A stretch of 64,000 nucleotides of DNA from Petrolisthes cinctipes. Taxonomy: Eukaryota; Arthropoda; Malacostraca; Decapoda; Porcellanidae. The notes under the pieces were generated by a model, which ran no database searches, was not told the DNA's origin, and saw only the letters and a list, made by a program, of their open reading frames with translations. The stretch spans positions 454,001 through 518,000 of the forward strand of contig JAWQEG010001436.1 in NCBI GenBank assembly GCA_033782935.1, given 5' to 3'. Below are positions 41,750-52,433 of this stretch, one piece after another; positions within the stretch are counted from its first letter, which is position 1; every line of letters starts with the position of its first letter. A program made the translations under genes and the position numbers.

Positions 41750-44700
41750 TCACAACTTTTGGAGGAGGCCAGCCTCCTCCACATAGGAGAGGGTGTTCCC
41801 TCCCACACTACAAGCCTCCTCCCCGAGCACCTGGGAGAGACTGTAAGAACCGTCACCCTTCCGGTACTCGGAGAGGTGCCTATGACGAAGGTCCCCAAGG
41901 CTGGGACACTCAACAATAAGATGCCGTACTGTCAAAGGGACAAGACAATCATCACAGTAGGGAGGGTGAGCCCTCTCCATTAAAAAGCCATGAGTCAATA
42001 ATGTGTGGCCAATGCGGAGACGGACAAGAGCCGTCTCCCACCGGCGGGACAGGCCACTGTAGCTCCACAAACCAAGGCGCTGGCGGATGTCGCGGAGCTT
42101 GTTAGCCCCGACGGCGTCCCATCTGTCCTGCTAGCAGGAACGAACGGTTGCATCTATGTAGGGTCGAAAGTCCACTGCAGGAACAGGATGACGCCTGGCA
42201 AGAGGCCGGGAATTGGAGACCATAGCCTTAGCCAGGGCGTCAGCCCGCTCATTCCCATCAACACCCACATGGGCTGGGACCCAACAAAAAGTGACTTTGC
42301 GGCCACGACGACCCAGGAGGACAAGCCACTCAAGAATGGCCAACACCAGGCGATGGGAAGAGTTAAAATTGCACAAGGCCTGCAAGGCACTACAGGAATC
42401 GCTAAAAATAGTAAACGAAGGCTGAGGGAGAGTAAAAATCACTTGGAGGGCATATAAAATGGCCGAGAGCTCAGCAGTAAAAATGGACATGACAGAAGGG
42501 AGCCTGCCTCCACGGCAAAAGTCAGGAAAGACAACTCCAAAGCCAACTCCAGCATCAGACTTTGACCCATCAGTATACACAGGGAGGGACTCCCTGTGAG
42601 TGAAGGCATGTTCTAAAAAGAGGGAACGAGCCACTGGAGAAGGAAGAGATTCCTTCTTGTCTGTAAAGCAGGTGCAGGGGAAAACTTCTGGAAGAAGCCA
42701 TGGAGCCACCTTGGGACCCTCACAGGACAAATCTGGTAGTCATCTATGCCATCTCCTCCATAGCCTTCCTGACCCGGAAGCCAAAGGGCCATGGTGCACG
42801 AGAATGTAAAAGGTAGTACTGAGACATATCAGATGACACCGCCAAGCAAGGTAGGGAGTCAGGAAGTCGATGTAATCGATGCCAACAACGAACCATCAAG
42901 GACTGATGACGGAGATCAAGAGGTGGCTCATTAGCGTCCACCAGGAGACTGGGGATTGGGGACGACCTGAAGGCTCCAGTCGCCAGACGTACTCCAGCAT
43001 GATGAACAGGGTCTAAAACTCTGAGACGGGCATCGGTGGCAGAAGAGTACGCCTCACACCCATAGTCGAGTTTTGACCTAATAAGAACATGGTATAGGCG
43101 GAGGAAGGTGGCCCGATTAGCCCCCCAGGATGTATGGCTCATGACCCTCAACAGGTTAAGAGCCTTGAGGCAATAGACCTTAAGTGTATGTAAGTGGGGA
43201 ACCCAAGTCAAACGTTTGTCAAAAAGGAGACCCAAAAAGCGAGTCTCCTCGACACATCATATCCGATGACCATACATGAATAAGTCCGGATCCGGATGGA
43301 TGCCTCGGATGCGGCAGAAGTGCATAGCAACTGTCTTGGAAGGAGAAAATCGAAACCCATGAGAACCAGTCCAACGTGATACCCTGTCAAGGGCTAGCTG
43401 CATGCGCCGCTCCGCCACTGACATACGGGAAGCAGCAAACCAGACTGCTAGGTCGTCAACGTACATCGAGTTAGCTATACCGTCTGGAAGGGATGAGGCA
43501 ATGGCATTAATTGCTACTGCAAACAATGTGACACTGAGGACGCTTCCCTGGGGGACGCCCTCCCCCTGTGCAACAGATGCAGAGTGGGTTGTACCAAATC
43601 TCACAGATAAACTGCGACCACTGAGAAACTCCTTAAGAAAGCGTGGAAGGCGACCCCGCAGGCCATATAAATGGAGTTGCTGCAGGATGCCATATTGCCA
43701 TGTAGTGTCATTGGCTTTCTCTAAATCAAAGAATACACAAACAAAGTGTTGATGTCTTGCAAAGGCCTCACATGCAGCAGCTTCCAACCTGACCAGAGCA
43801 TCTGTAGTGGAACGGTGTTTACGAAAGCCAGACTGGGACAGAGACAGAAAATCACCCCGTTCCAAGAAGTATACCAGTCTGACATTCACCATCTCAAATA
43901 GTTTACAGAGACAGGAGGTCAAGGCAATTGGTCGATAATTGAGGGCAACACCAGAGTCCTTGCCCGGCTTTAGAAAAGGAAGGATGGTAGCAACCCTCCA
44001 CCCAGAAGGGAAGACACCCTCCAGCCAGATTCTGTTATATAAAGCTAAAAGAAATGAGATCGCCTCCTCACCCAAGTGTCGTAACATTGCATATGGGATG
44101 TTGTCTGGCCCAGGAGAAGTGTCGCTGCAGAGAGAGAGAGAGCAGAATGCAGGTCTCTCAGGGTGAATATATGGTTATAACTTTCATTCTCGTTCCCTGA
44201 GAAATCCAGGACAGTGCGCTCCTTGGCTCTTAACTCATGCCTGACAGCCAGAGGTCGAGAGTCACGGCTGGAGACCTTTGCAAAAGCCTCCGCCATGGTA
44301 TTGGCCACTGTCAAACCATCCATGATCTTAATTCAATTGACTTTAAGTACAGGTGGAGAACTAGGAGAAAACTTCCCCGCCATCATACAGACTCTCCTGA
44401 ACACTTGGGTGAGTGGAGTTTTAATATTAATTGAAGACACATAGGCCTTCCAAGATGCACGTCGGGCCTCTTTTAAAACTCGTCTAGCCCGAGCCCTTGC
44501 CCGTCGGAAGTCCTCTAAAAGAGTTGGGTCCCCACGATTGCGACGAAGGCGAGAGAAAGCAGCGCGCTTCTCCCGCACAGCAGTGGTGCAGACTGGTGAC
44601 CACCAAGGGACAGAACGTTTGGGAAAGTAGCCAGAAGTTCTAGGGATAGAGTTGAGAGCAGCAGAGTGGAGCATATCAGTGAAATATGTTACAGCCTCGT

Positions 44701-45480
44701 CAGAGCCACCGAAATTGGCTACAGAAGAGACCGATGAAGTTAGCTCTCTAAAAAACTGCCAGTCAGCCTTCTCTAATTTCCACCTAGGAAGACGAGACTG
44801 TGGTTCATACCTGTTACCTTCTAAAAGTATAGGGAAATGGTCACTGCCATATAAGTCAGGCAACACTCTCCAAGTAAAATCCAACAGAGCACTGGGTGAG
44901 CAAAGGGAAATGTCAATGGCGGTAGAAGTCCCAGTAGGGCTATTAAAATGTGTCACATCTCCCGTATTTAAAACCCCTAATCCCTCATCCTCAATAAAAG
45001 AAGCCAATAAAACACCTCTGGGGTTGACCGAACTGTCACCCCACAGAGGATGACGACCATTAAAATCACCCAATAAAATAAAGGGAGATGGAAGGTCCCG
45101 TACAAGATGGTTGAGATCACCCCTCTCAACTGTAACACTGGGAGGAAGGTATAGACTGCACACAGTGTACGGGTGGTCCATAAAAACCTTAACTGCAACA
45201 GCCTGGAGCGGAGTGTCAAGCTCCAGGCTCGTGCATGGAATATCTCGGCGAACTATGATGGCAGAGCCACCATGATGACCCTGCCCTTCAAATGAATTAG
45301 AATAAAATGCTGAGTATGCTGGAGGACTGGCAGGAATGTAGTCCCTAAGCATTGTCTCTTGGAGAGAAACACATGCAGGAGAGAAGCTAGAGAGAAGAAC
45401 GCGCAGTTCCTCCCAAGAAGCATGCAAGCCACGGCAATTCCACTGAAGGACCTTGAACGGTGTTACTTTAGTACTGATTT
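41750..45480 (-). pseudogene. LINE-I copy B ORF2 (EN-RT-RNase H)
   Basis: From the right: endonuclease VLQWNCRGLHASWEEL, SLQETMLRDYIP, LGDFNGRHPLWGD and GSDHFPILLEG; RT (43257-44087) NYRPIALTSCLCKLFE, SGFRKHRSTTDAL, VFFDLEKANDTTW, GVPQGSVLSVTLFAVA and SMYVDDLAVWF; RNase H (42131-42730) PVYTDGSKSDAGVGFG, FTAELSAILYALQ, FSDSCSAL and GVDGNERADALAKA; C-terminal CCHC (CDDCLVPLTVRHLIVEC). Lesions seen: an in-frame stop after 'VLKVN' (44333), a GA-tract frameshift (about 44128-44142), a stop after 'YGHRI' (43257) and a stop in the linker (42131). The RT aspartates (YVDD) are kept. Confidence 0.9.
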
Positions 45481-47700
45481 TTGGGAAGCCTCACGGAGGT
45501 ACTTCCCACTACCACCTCGACCTGAGGGTTTACTCAAACAATAAGATTTGTCTAATCCTGGGCCACTAGAAGAAGAGCGTACCCGAGGAGTAGTACTTGG
45601 GGCAGTAATTGGAACCCGTAGACGAGTCCCTGAAGCATCTGATATGTTAGAAGAAGATGAAGGTATATGAGATGGGATATTCTTTGAAACAATTACATTG
45701 GTTCTGTCCTGTACAGCAGTGATATCACTGACACAGGCAGATACATCAACATCCATAATACAGGTGGTAGAATCACTCCGCTGCTCAAGCGGAAGAGAAA
45801 GTGAATCTTTTGAAGTCACAACATCCGTGGCATCCACATTAACTTCACGCCCCTCTGATGATCCCGAAGGAAGCTTGCGAGGAGGAACTTCTGTTTAATC
45901 AAGAGATTCATCAGAGCCACGAGAACGCTTCTGGTGAAATTGAGAGGAAACTATGGATGAGTCCATTGAGATGGTTGCCTCACAAGGTGGAACATCTATA
46001 GAGTCAAGTGCCTCAGAGGAACCACGAAGGCGTCTCTGTAGCAGTTTAGGTGACTTAAGTTTCCTTTTTGGAGAGCGTGTGGCAGCGTGAACCTCTACCA
46101 CATGGACACCTTTAGCTATAGTCTGAGAATTGTCATCAGTTGAAGGGTCACCAGAATGAGTGTCTGATAAAGTTTCCAAGACAGAGAAACTATTATGTAG
46201 AGTAACCTTAGAAACGTTCTCACTAGAGCAAAAAGCAGCTGCCTCTTGAGAGGGTTGAGAGGGTGCTGCAACCAATTTAGGGCGAAGGGAGGAGGCGTAT
46301 GTCTTCACACCACCATCCTTCTGTCGCCTGAAGTTGAGTTGCCGTCTGGCACTACCCATGCTAATGAATTGAGTATTAGCCAAGTGGAGGATATCCTGCT
46401 CAAGTAGGTACATCTTACATTGGCGAGAACGCAAGGGGTGAGCATCTCTACAGTAAAAGCAGTAACTCTCTGACCGACACTCAGAAGTAAGATGTGAGTC
46501 AAGAGCAGAACAATTACCACACCGGGAACGGTTGTTGCAGTTCCTCTTCCCATGACCAAACTCATAACAACAGAAACACTGTAGGGGACGCTCAACAAAA
46601 GGCTTCAACTCAAATGAGGTGGGGTTAATGTTAATGCGATCTGGGATATGCGAGCCATAGAAAGTGAGGATGGTCATATTTTTACTGCCTTTCATCTTCG
46701 TTACTCGTTGGACACTGTCTGGGCACATAGCGAGAATGTCCTCTCCTGAGAATTCATACAGGTCCTCATTATATATACGCCCCTTGCTATAATTAAATGT
46801 TCGATGTGGTTTAATAGATTCAAACATGCTATCAGAAGGACAGGGGAGATTGAGGAGCATCATGGCCTGTGTAAGATCTTTGGCTTTGATCAAAACGCCC
46901 TTACCATATTTCTTTATGTGGCCCATTGGTAATAATCCAATTTCTTTCTCCAGATACCGGGAAGCATGGATAAGGTTACCAGGTCCCTCCCTGTAGTAAG
47001 CCACAAACCAAAAGGGTGTAGGAACCCAACGTTCCTTTGGGACATGCTCTGCAGAGTCATCAAATATATTAGGGCAGTAGTCATTGTCACTGTCAACTAC
47101 ATTGATGGACCGCATCATCTGAACTTTACAATGAGTATCCCCCACCGTCAGAGAATCTTTTGCCTCAAATGCTGCTTTGGCAGCAGCATTTGTATTGAAA
47201 GTAATATAGCACCGATTAGACCTACAATCACTGTCATATGTGATTCGGATTCGGAGAACTACTCCAAAACACTTAAAAATGGAGTGGATAGCGCCATAGG
47301 TAAAGGATGCGAGTACATTCGTTAACATTAACGTGTCCAAATCGCTAACAGGGTTCTTCAACACAACATCCGACCTGCTAGGTCTACTCTTATTTGCAGC
47401 TTTCTGCATCTTACCACGACCAGAGAGTGACGTCTCGAGGGCCTGGTCGACAACCGTTCGAGGAAGAGATTGGGGCTTTTCTGTATCCATATAACATTGG
47501 TTTAGTGTTTTTGGCCCCAGGAGCCAAGAGCTACTACCTACCGGGCAGATGAGGGGACCGAGCGCTGGTCGCCGTGGGTGGGGTACCTCTTCCCCCACGG
47601 GGCCACTCGTTTTAAAAAGCAGCCCCAAAGGCTCGAAAGTTTGCCCACGACGGTGCTGAGACCCCCTCCCCCAACATCTCCTGGGCCAACCATCTAACAT
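45463..47700 (-). pseudogene. LINE-I copy B ORF1 (RRM-like + CCHC knuckles)
   Basis: Open for 601 codons to a TAA at 45895, then in frame again to 45463. Copy A reads TCA (Ser) at the TAA, so the stop is a mutation and ORF1 originally reached the ORF2 start. Residues about 120-185 resemble an RRM (IHSIFKCFGVVLRIRITYDS, RSNRCYITFNTNAAAKAAFE). Residues about 373-425 hold three Cys/His knuckles (CFCCYEFGHGKRNC, CGNCSALDSHLTSEC, CFYCRDAHPLRSRQC). It is expected to bind the LINE RNA. The C-terminus is Ser/basic-rich. Confidence 0.88.
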
Positions 47701-47934
47701 AGGACGGCCCCTAGAGGGCAGTCCCTCCGGAGGGCAGCGCTGTTGGCCCGTACTGGCAGCCTAATGCATGGGAACCATTTAGTCTGGTCTCTCACTGGCG
47801 ACCTTACTAGCATGGGAAGCCCTCTCTCCCCGAAATTGGGGTAGAGCAGGGGCCAGAGCCCCCTCTAGTCTAGCTCGCCAGGTCTTAGAGACACGCAAGC
47901 CCCCCACCACGTCAAGGCGGTTCCTGTTGGGGGG
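47701..47934 (-). other. LINE-I 5' leader
   Basis: A GC-rich 5' region, also conserved in copy D (62810-63132). I-type LINEs usually carry an internal promoter here; no specific site was identified. Confidence 0.6.
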
Positions 47935-47946
47935 GCACTGCCTACT

Positions 47947-50900
47947 GTATCCACACACTGATCCACTCTGGGCATAGGATAAAAATCCACCTTAGTCACT
48001 GCGTTAACTTTTCTATAGTCAATACAAAATCGAACACCCCCACCTGGTTTATCCACTAGGGTCACTGTAGATGCCCATTCACTCTGGCATCTTTCTATCA
48101 GATCATGCTCCAACATATATTGGATCTCCTTCCGAATCAAGTCGGCTTTTTTCGGGTTAACTCTGTATGGACGTTGCCTCCCTGGTTCTGCTTCCCCAAC
48201 ATCCACGTCGTGTTCCAGGATATTCGTCCTGCCAGGTGAATTCCGAAACACACTCTGAAAGCGATATAAGAGGCCAGACAACTCCTCCCTCTCAGGCGAC
48301 TCAAGATGTGAAGTTTTTTCTCTAATAAATTCCTCTACATTCACTACCCCATTCCACCTGCTCTCCATTTCTGGAACCTCATCTTCCTCATTCTTACTAC
48401 TGATGTTAATTATAGCTACAGGATTTTCTCTTCGGTAATAGAGCTTAATCATATTAACATGACATATCCTCCGACCCTTCCGTTTATCAGGAGTTTCTAC
48501 CACATAATTAACATCAGATAACTTTTTCACAATCCTATAAGGTCCTTGGAACCTTCCTGCAAGTGGTTGACCCTGAATAGGTAATATTAAGAGTATCTCA
48601 TCTCCAGGCTTAAATATTCTCACCCGTGCCTTTCTATCATACCAAACTTTCATTCCAGTCTGAGCCTTGTTTAAGTTACATTCTGCCAACTCCCATGCTC
48701 TCTTTAACCTAAGTTTTACATCAGTCACATATTTAAGTAGTCCTCTCTCATTACTTTCCTCCAACCATTTTTCTTTCACCAATCTTAAAGGACCTTTGAC
48801 ATTATGACCAAACAGCAACTCAAAGTGACTAAAACCTAGGGATTCGTTAGGTACTTCACGTATAGCAAACAACACATATGGAAGACTCTTATCCCATTCT
48901 TTCTGAAAATCTTCACAGTGCTTTCTCAACATGCTTTTTAAAGTTTGGTGAAACCGTTCTATAGTACCCTGACTTTGAGGGTGATAAGCAGTAGAGGACA
49001 CTTGTGTAATATTTAACTGCCTCATGACTTGTCTGAATATTTTGGACAGAAAATTTGACCCTTGGTCAGACTGTATCTCCTTTGGCAATCCAAAATATGT
49101 AAAAAATTTAATTAGTTCTCTAATAACAACAGAAGCAGAAATATTTCTAAGAAGTATTGCTTCAGGGTAACGGGTTGCCATGTCTATTATTGCTAAGATG
49201 TGCAAGTGACCAGTTGACGTTCTAGGAAGTGGTCCAACAATGTCTACTTGTACCCTTTCAAATGGTTCTCCAAAATGTGGAATAGGAATCAAAGGTGCAA
49301 CTTTTAACGACTGATTTGGCTTACCCATCTTTTGGCAAGTGTCACACGTCCGGCAGTACTCCACAACATCTCTCTTGAGGCTTGGCCAGTAGAAGCAACT
49401 CCTGATGAGCGCCACAGTCTTCCTTATTCCTAGGTGTCCCGACAATCCTCCATCATGTGCCATTGACAGGATTTCTTGACGCAATTCTTTCGGGACTACA
49501 ACCTGCTCAACAGACCTCCATGAAATATCATCTTTATCTGCATCTATCGGTACCCATCTTCTCTTCAAAACATTTTCCACAACAAAAATTTCGTTTTCCT
49601 GGTTTTCTCCATCTTCACATTTTTTGAACACTTCCACTAGACTTTCATCTGCCTTTTGCAGCTCTAATAATCTCTTACTATCAACATCACAATGGGTCAA
49701 GTTAACTACATCAAAATCACTCTTACCTAGTATAATTTCTCCTAAATTTATGACATCCTCCTCTCCATCTGTAATTTTCCCAGACTCTACACTTTCCTCA
49801 TCATCTACAGAAACATGTTCAGGAGCAAGCAACGCATTTTGTGACATTGCCCTCGTCACAGCACAGGAAAGAAATACTACAGGATCCCTCTTAACTAATT
49901 CCTCAGTGGCTTTGTGCCTCTCAGGCTCATTGGACACAATGGGAACAGGGTGAACTCTGCCTCCAGCAAGGTCATTTCCCAGGATCATATCAATCCCAGA
50001 CACAGGCAAATCCTCTATCGACCCAACAATCACCCTTCCAGACACTAAGTTACTGGTCAATGTAACCTCCACCAATGGAGCAGATACACAGCCAGATAAT
50101 CCTCTTAGAAGGACATTCCTTCCTAAATTTTCATAATCACCCACCAATTTACTCAGTATGAGTGATTGTGATGCCCCAGTGTCTCTTAAAAGCTTGATAG
50201 GGACAGTCTTCCCCCCCAGAATTAATTTTCCATCCAATATAAAGTTATCAAAAGTGCCTTGCTTGCTCTCACTACATTCAGTTTCATGATGTTTCTTTAC
50301 ATCAATATAATTATCTTCCAAAGAAGAAATGAAAGAGACGGCCTTAAAGTCTCTCAAATACTGACTCTGACTATCTTTTACTTCTTTACTCTTTTTAAAG
50401 CACTCTCTCTCCAAATGCCCTAATTTACCACAATAGAAACAAGCCTTGGGTTTATATCTCACCTGCTTGCCCATCGTGGGTTCCCCCTGCTTCAGTGGCC
50501 CTGTACTCCGGTGCTGTGTGGTGCCTTGCGGTGGGTACACTACATTTCTACGAGGTGGTGGTACATTATTATAATCATACGTTTTGTTCTTCACATTTTC
50601 CCTCGAAACATTTCCCATTTTCCGTGAAATCACATACTCATCAGCTATGATGGCAGCTCTCGCCCCATTCTCTATCCCCCTCTCCAAAATATGGTGATAT
50701 ATATCCCTATTTATAGTCCTACAAAAGTCCTCTAGTAACAATAACTCATAAAGTTTCTCATAATCCCCATTTACTTGTTTGGAGTGTAACCATCGTTTAA
50801 AAGCCTTGTCTTTCTCATGTAAAAAATCCACATGAGACACACCAGTACTCTTAAAGTTGTTCCTAAAACGTAGACGATATGCCTCTGGTACTAACTCGTA

Positions 50901-51593
50901 AGCATGCAATATGGCAGCTTTCACTTTCTCATAATCATTACATTCATTTACTTCTAAAGCCGTATAAGCGCTAATGGCTTTTCCTTTCAACACACCTTGT
51001 AACAATATAGCCCATTTATCCTTCGGCCACCTCATATTGAATGCTACCTTCTCAAATGACATAAAATATTCAGTTGGATCATTTTCAATGTACTCCGGCA
51101 CCATTTTCATATGCTTCGTTACATCAAAATCTGTGCTAAGCACATCACTTTCCCTTCTATTTCCACATTCCAGCCTCTGCTGTTCAAGCTGTGCATTTAT
51201 TCTAGCCATTTCCACTTGTGCCTGTATCCTAGCTAACTCAACCTGTTGATCCGTTACACTAGAATTTAATATTTCCCTCATACTCGGCAATCCAACATCA
51301 GACACTTGACCAATTGTCACAGGTTCTACCTCCCTTTGTTCTTCCACATCATCCTCAGCCCCAGCTGCCATGTCACACCCTTGTGCACTCTGTACACTCC
51401 TACCTGACCTCACCTGCATCTCATTACACACCTTTTCCACCAAGTTTGCCTTAAGAATATCAGAAACCTCCAGTATCCCTAATCCCCTTGCTACCAACTG
51501 TAGTTCATGTTTTGTCAACACATCAATCTCCTCAAATGAAGGATTTGAGCGTAAAAATGATTCAACATCATCTTGAGATATTAACACAGGCAT
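47947..51593 (-). CDS. gag-pol: Gmr1-like gag-PR-INT-RT(N) polyprotein
   Basis: One frame of 1215 or so codons from MPVLISQDDVESFLRSNPS to the RT break at VDQCVDTVGSA. Gag residues 1-370 have an N-terminal helical stretch (LTKHELQLVARGLGILEV) and a capsid-like domain; the zinc knuckle CFYCGKLGHLERECF is at about 381. Retropepsin LLRDTGASQSLIL is at about 466. H2C2 zinc finger HDGGLSGHLGIRKT..CRTCDTC is at about 714-751. Integrase DDE: VQVDIVGPLP, IQSDQGSNFLS and YHPQSQGTIERFHQ (about 785, 844, 880). GPY/F-type GRFQGPYRIVKKL is at about 1017. RT begins EWASTVTLVDKPGGGVRFCI and DYRKVNAVTKVDFYPMPR (about 1137-1200). Confidence 0.92.
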
Positions 51594-51739
51594 ATCTATT
51601 AATATTATTCCTATATACCAAAATTTTTGTTAAGAGAAAAGAACACCTTGAATGACGTTTATCATGCAACTACCAAATTTAAGGAAAACAAAATATTCAC
51701 CCCATGTAAACAAGGGTCCTGGCGAGGTCGCCAAATTCT

Positions 51740-52039
51740 TGTCATGGCCTTTACTTATAAGACCAGATGCACCCAAGAGAAAAAATGCACCGTTGCTCTC
51801 CCAAATACTTTAGATTGACACTATAGTAGTATACTTGAAACATTGAGAAAAATAACATTAATTTAATTCACAAACAATATGCATCTCACTCAAGTACATG
51901 GAATACATTGACAATATTAACTTGACACAATACATTAACAATTGGTTCTGTTCTCCCAACAATGCCAGATGATGGTAGTTAATGTATTCCCCTAACAGGT
52001 AGTTAAGGCTGGTTCAGGCCACTCGTGCTTCTCGTCACA
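51740..52039 (-). repeat. 5' LTR of the Gmr1-like element (300 bp, deleted)
   Basis: Nearly identical to both ends of the 3' LTR, but lacks the central 316 bp (the counterpart of about 40007-40323) that holds the TATA-like and CCAAT-like sites. It also has an extra 12 bp ('ctatagtagta' region). Confidence 0.88.
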
Positions 52040-52043
52040 ACAG

Positions 52044-52433
52044 AAAATGTCTCGAGTAGATATTAGCATAATAAAGTTTCGTTTTGTTGGTTTGATTACA
52101 CAAAATATGTGTGGATTTTACGAAATTCTTGCCAAAGGTGGGCCTCGCGATTCACAGTTTAGATCTTGGGGGAGAGCCTGCTCTGAATATTGATATGTTA
52201 ATTCAGGATTAATACAGTGTGTCCCAGATTATAAGTGCCACAAGTTAGGAAACGTTAGGAAACACTTAATAACGTTATTCTAAGGATAAAATGTTCTATG
52301 GTGAAATGTTCAAAACTCATTATTATGCGATGTAATAATATTACAGTCAATGTAGCTATTCCAGCTTTTTTGCGTAGTGGACATTGTTTTCACTTTGCTC
52401 TACCCGTATTTAATACTCTAAGTACTCTCTACT
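52044..52433. other. Spacer, no gene seen
   Basis: AT-rich sequence between the gypsy element and LINE-I copy C. 'tacagtgtgtcccaga' at 52211 resembles a mariner end, but no partner was found. Confidence 0.5.

Larger units (their letters stand above)
41476..47934 (-). mobile_element. LINE-I copy B, 6.46 kb, apparently full length
   Basis: It is inserted in the RT of the Gmr1-like gypsy with a 12-bp TSD. The 3' end (left) has an AATC-type tail and the block 'ggcggcgcaacagct.tggtcatatac'. The 5' end (right) is a G/C-rich leader finishing '...aaggcggttcctgttggggg'. It encodes ORF1 (RRM-like domain and zinc knuckles) and ORF2 (EN-RT-RNase H). RNase H plus this layout points to the I superfamily (I/Nimb-like). 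Several lesions make it inactive. Confidence 0.92.
39797..52039 (-). mobile_element. Gmr1-like gypsy element (INT before RT), with nested LINE
   Basis: The minus-strand element has LTRs at both ends, the 4-bp TSD ACAG (39793-39796 and 52040-52043), TTTGGCGACC just inside the 5' LTR as a likely primer-binding site, and one long gag-pol frame. Domain order is gag, protease, integrase, RT, RNase H. That order is known from Gmr1-type Ty3/gypsy elements and differs from Gypsy-1 in this same window. LINE-I copy B (41476-47934) interrupts RT; without it the element is about 5.8 kb. Confidence 0.9.

Noticed and set aside
42005..42457. 150-codon plus frame
   Set aside because: Antisense of LINE-I RNase H; other plus frames over the LINE copies are likewise shadows.
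52211..52260. Mariner-like terminus TACAGTGTGTCCCAGA
   Set aside because: No inverted partner or transposase was found nearby.
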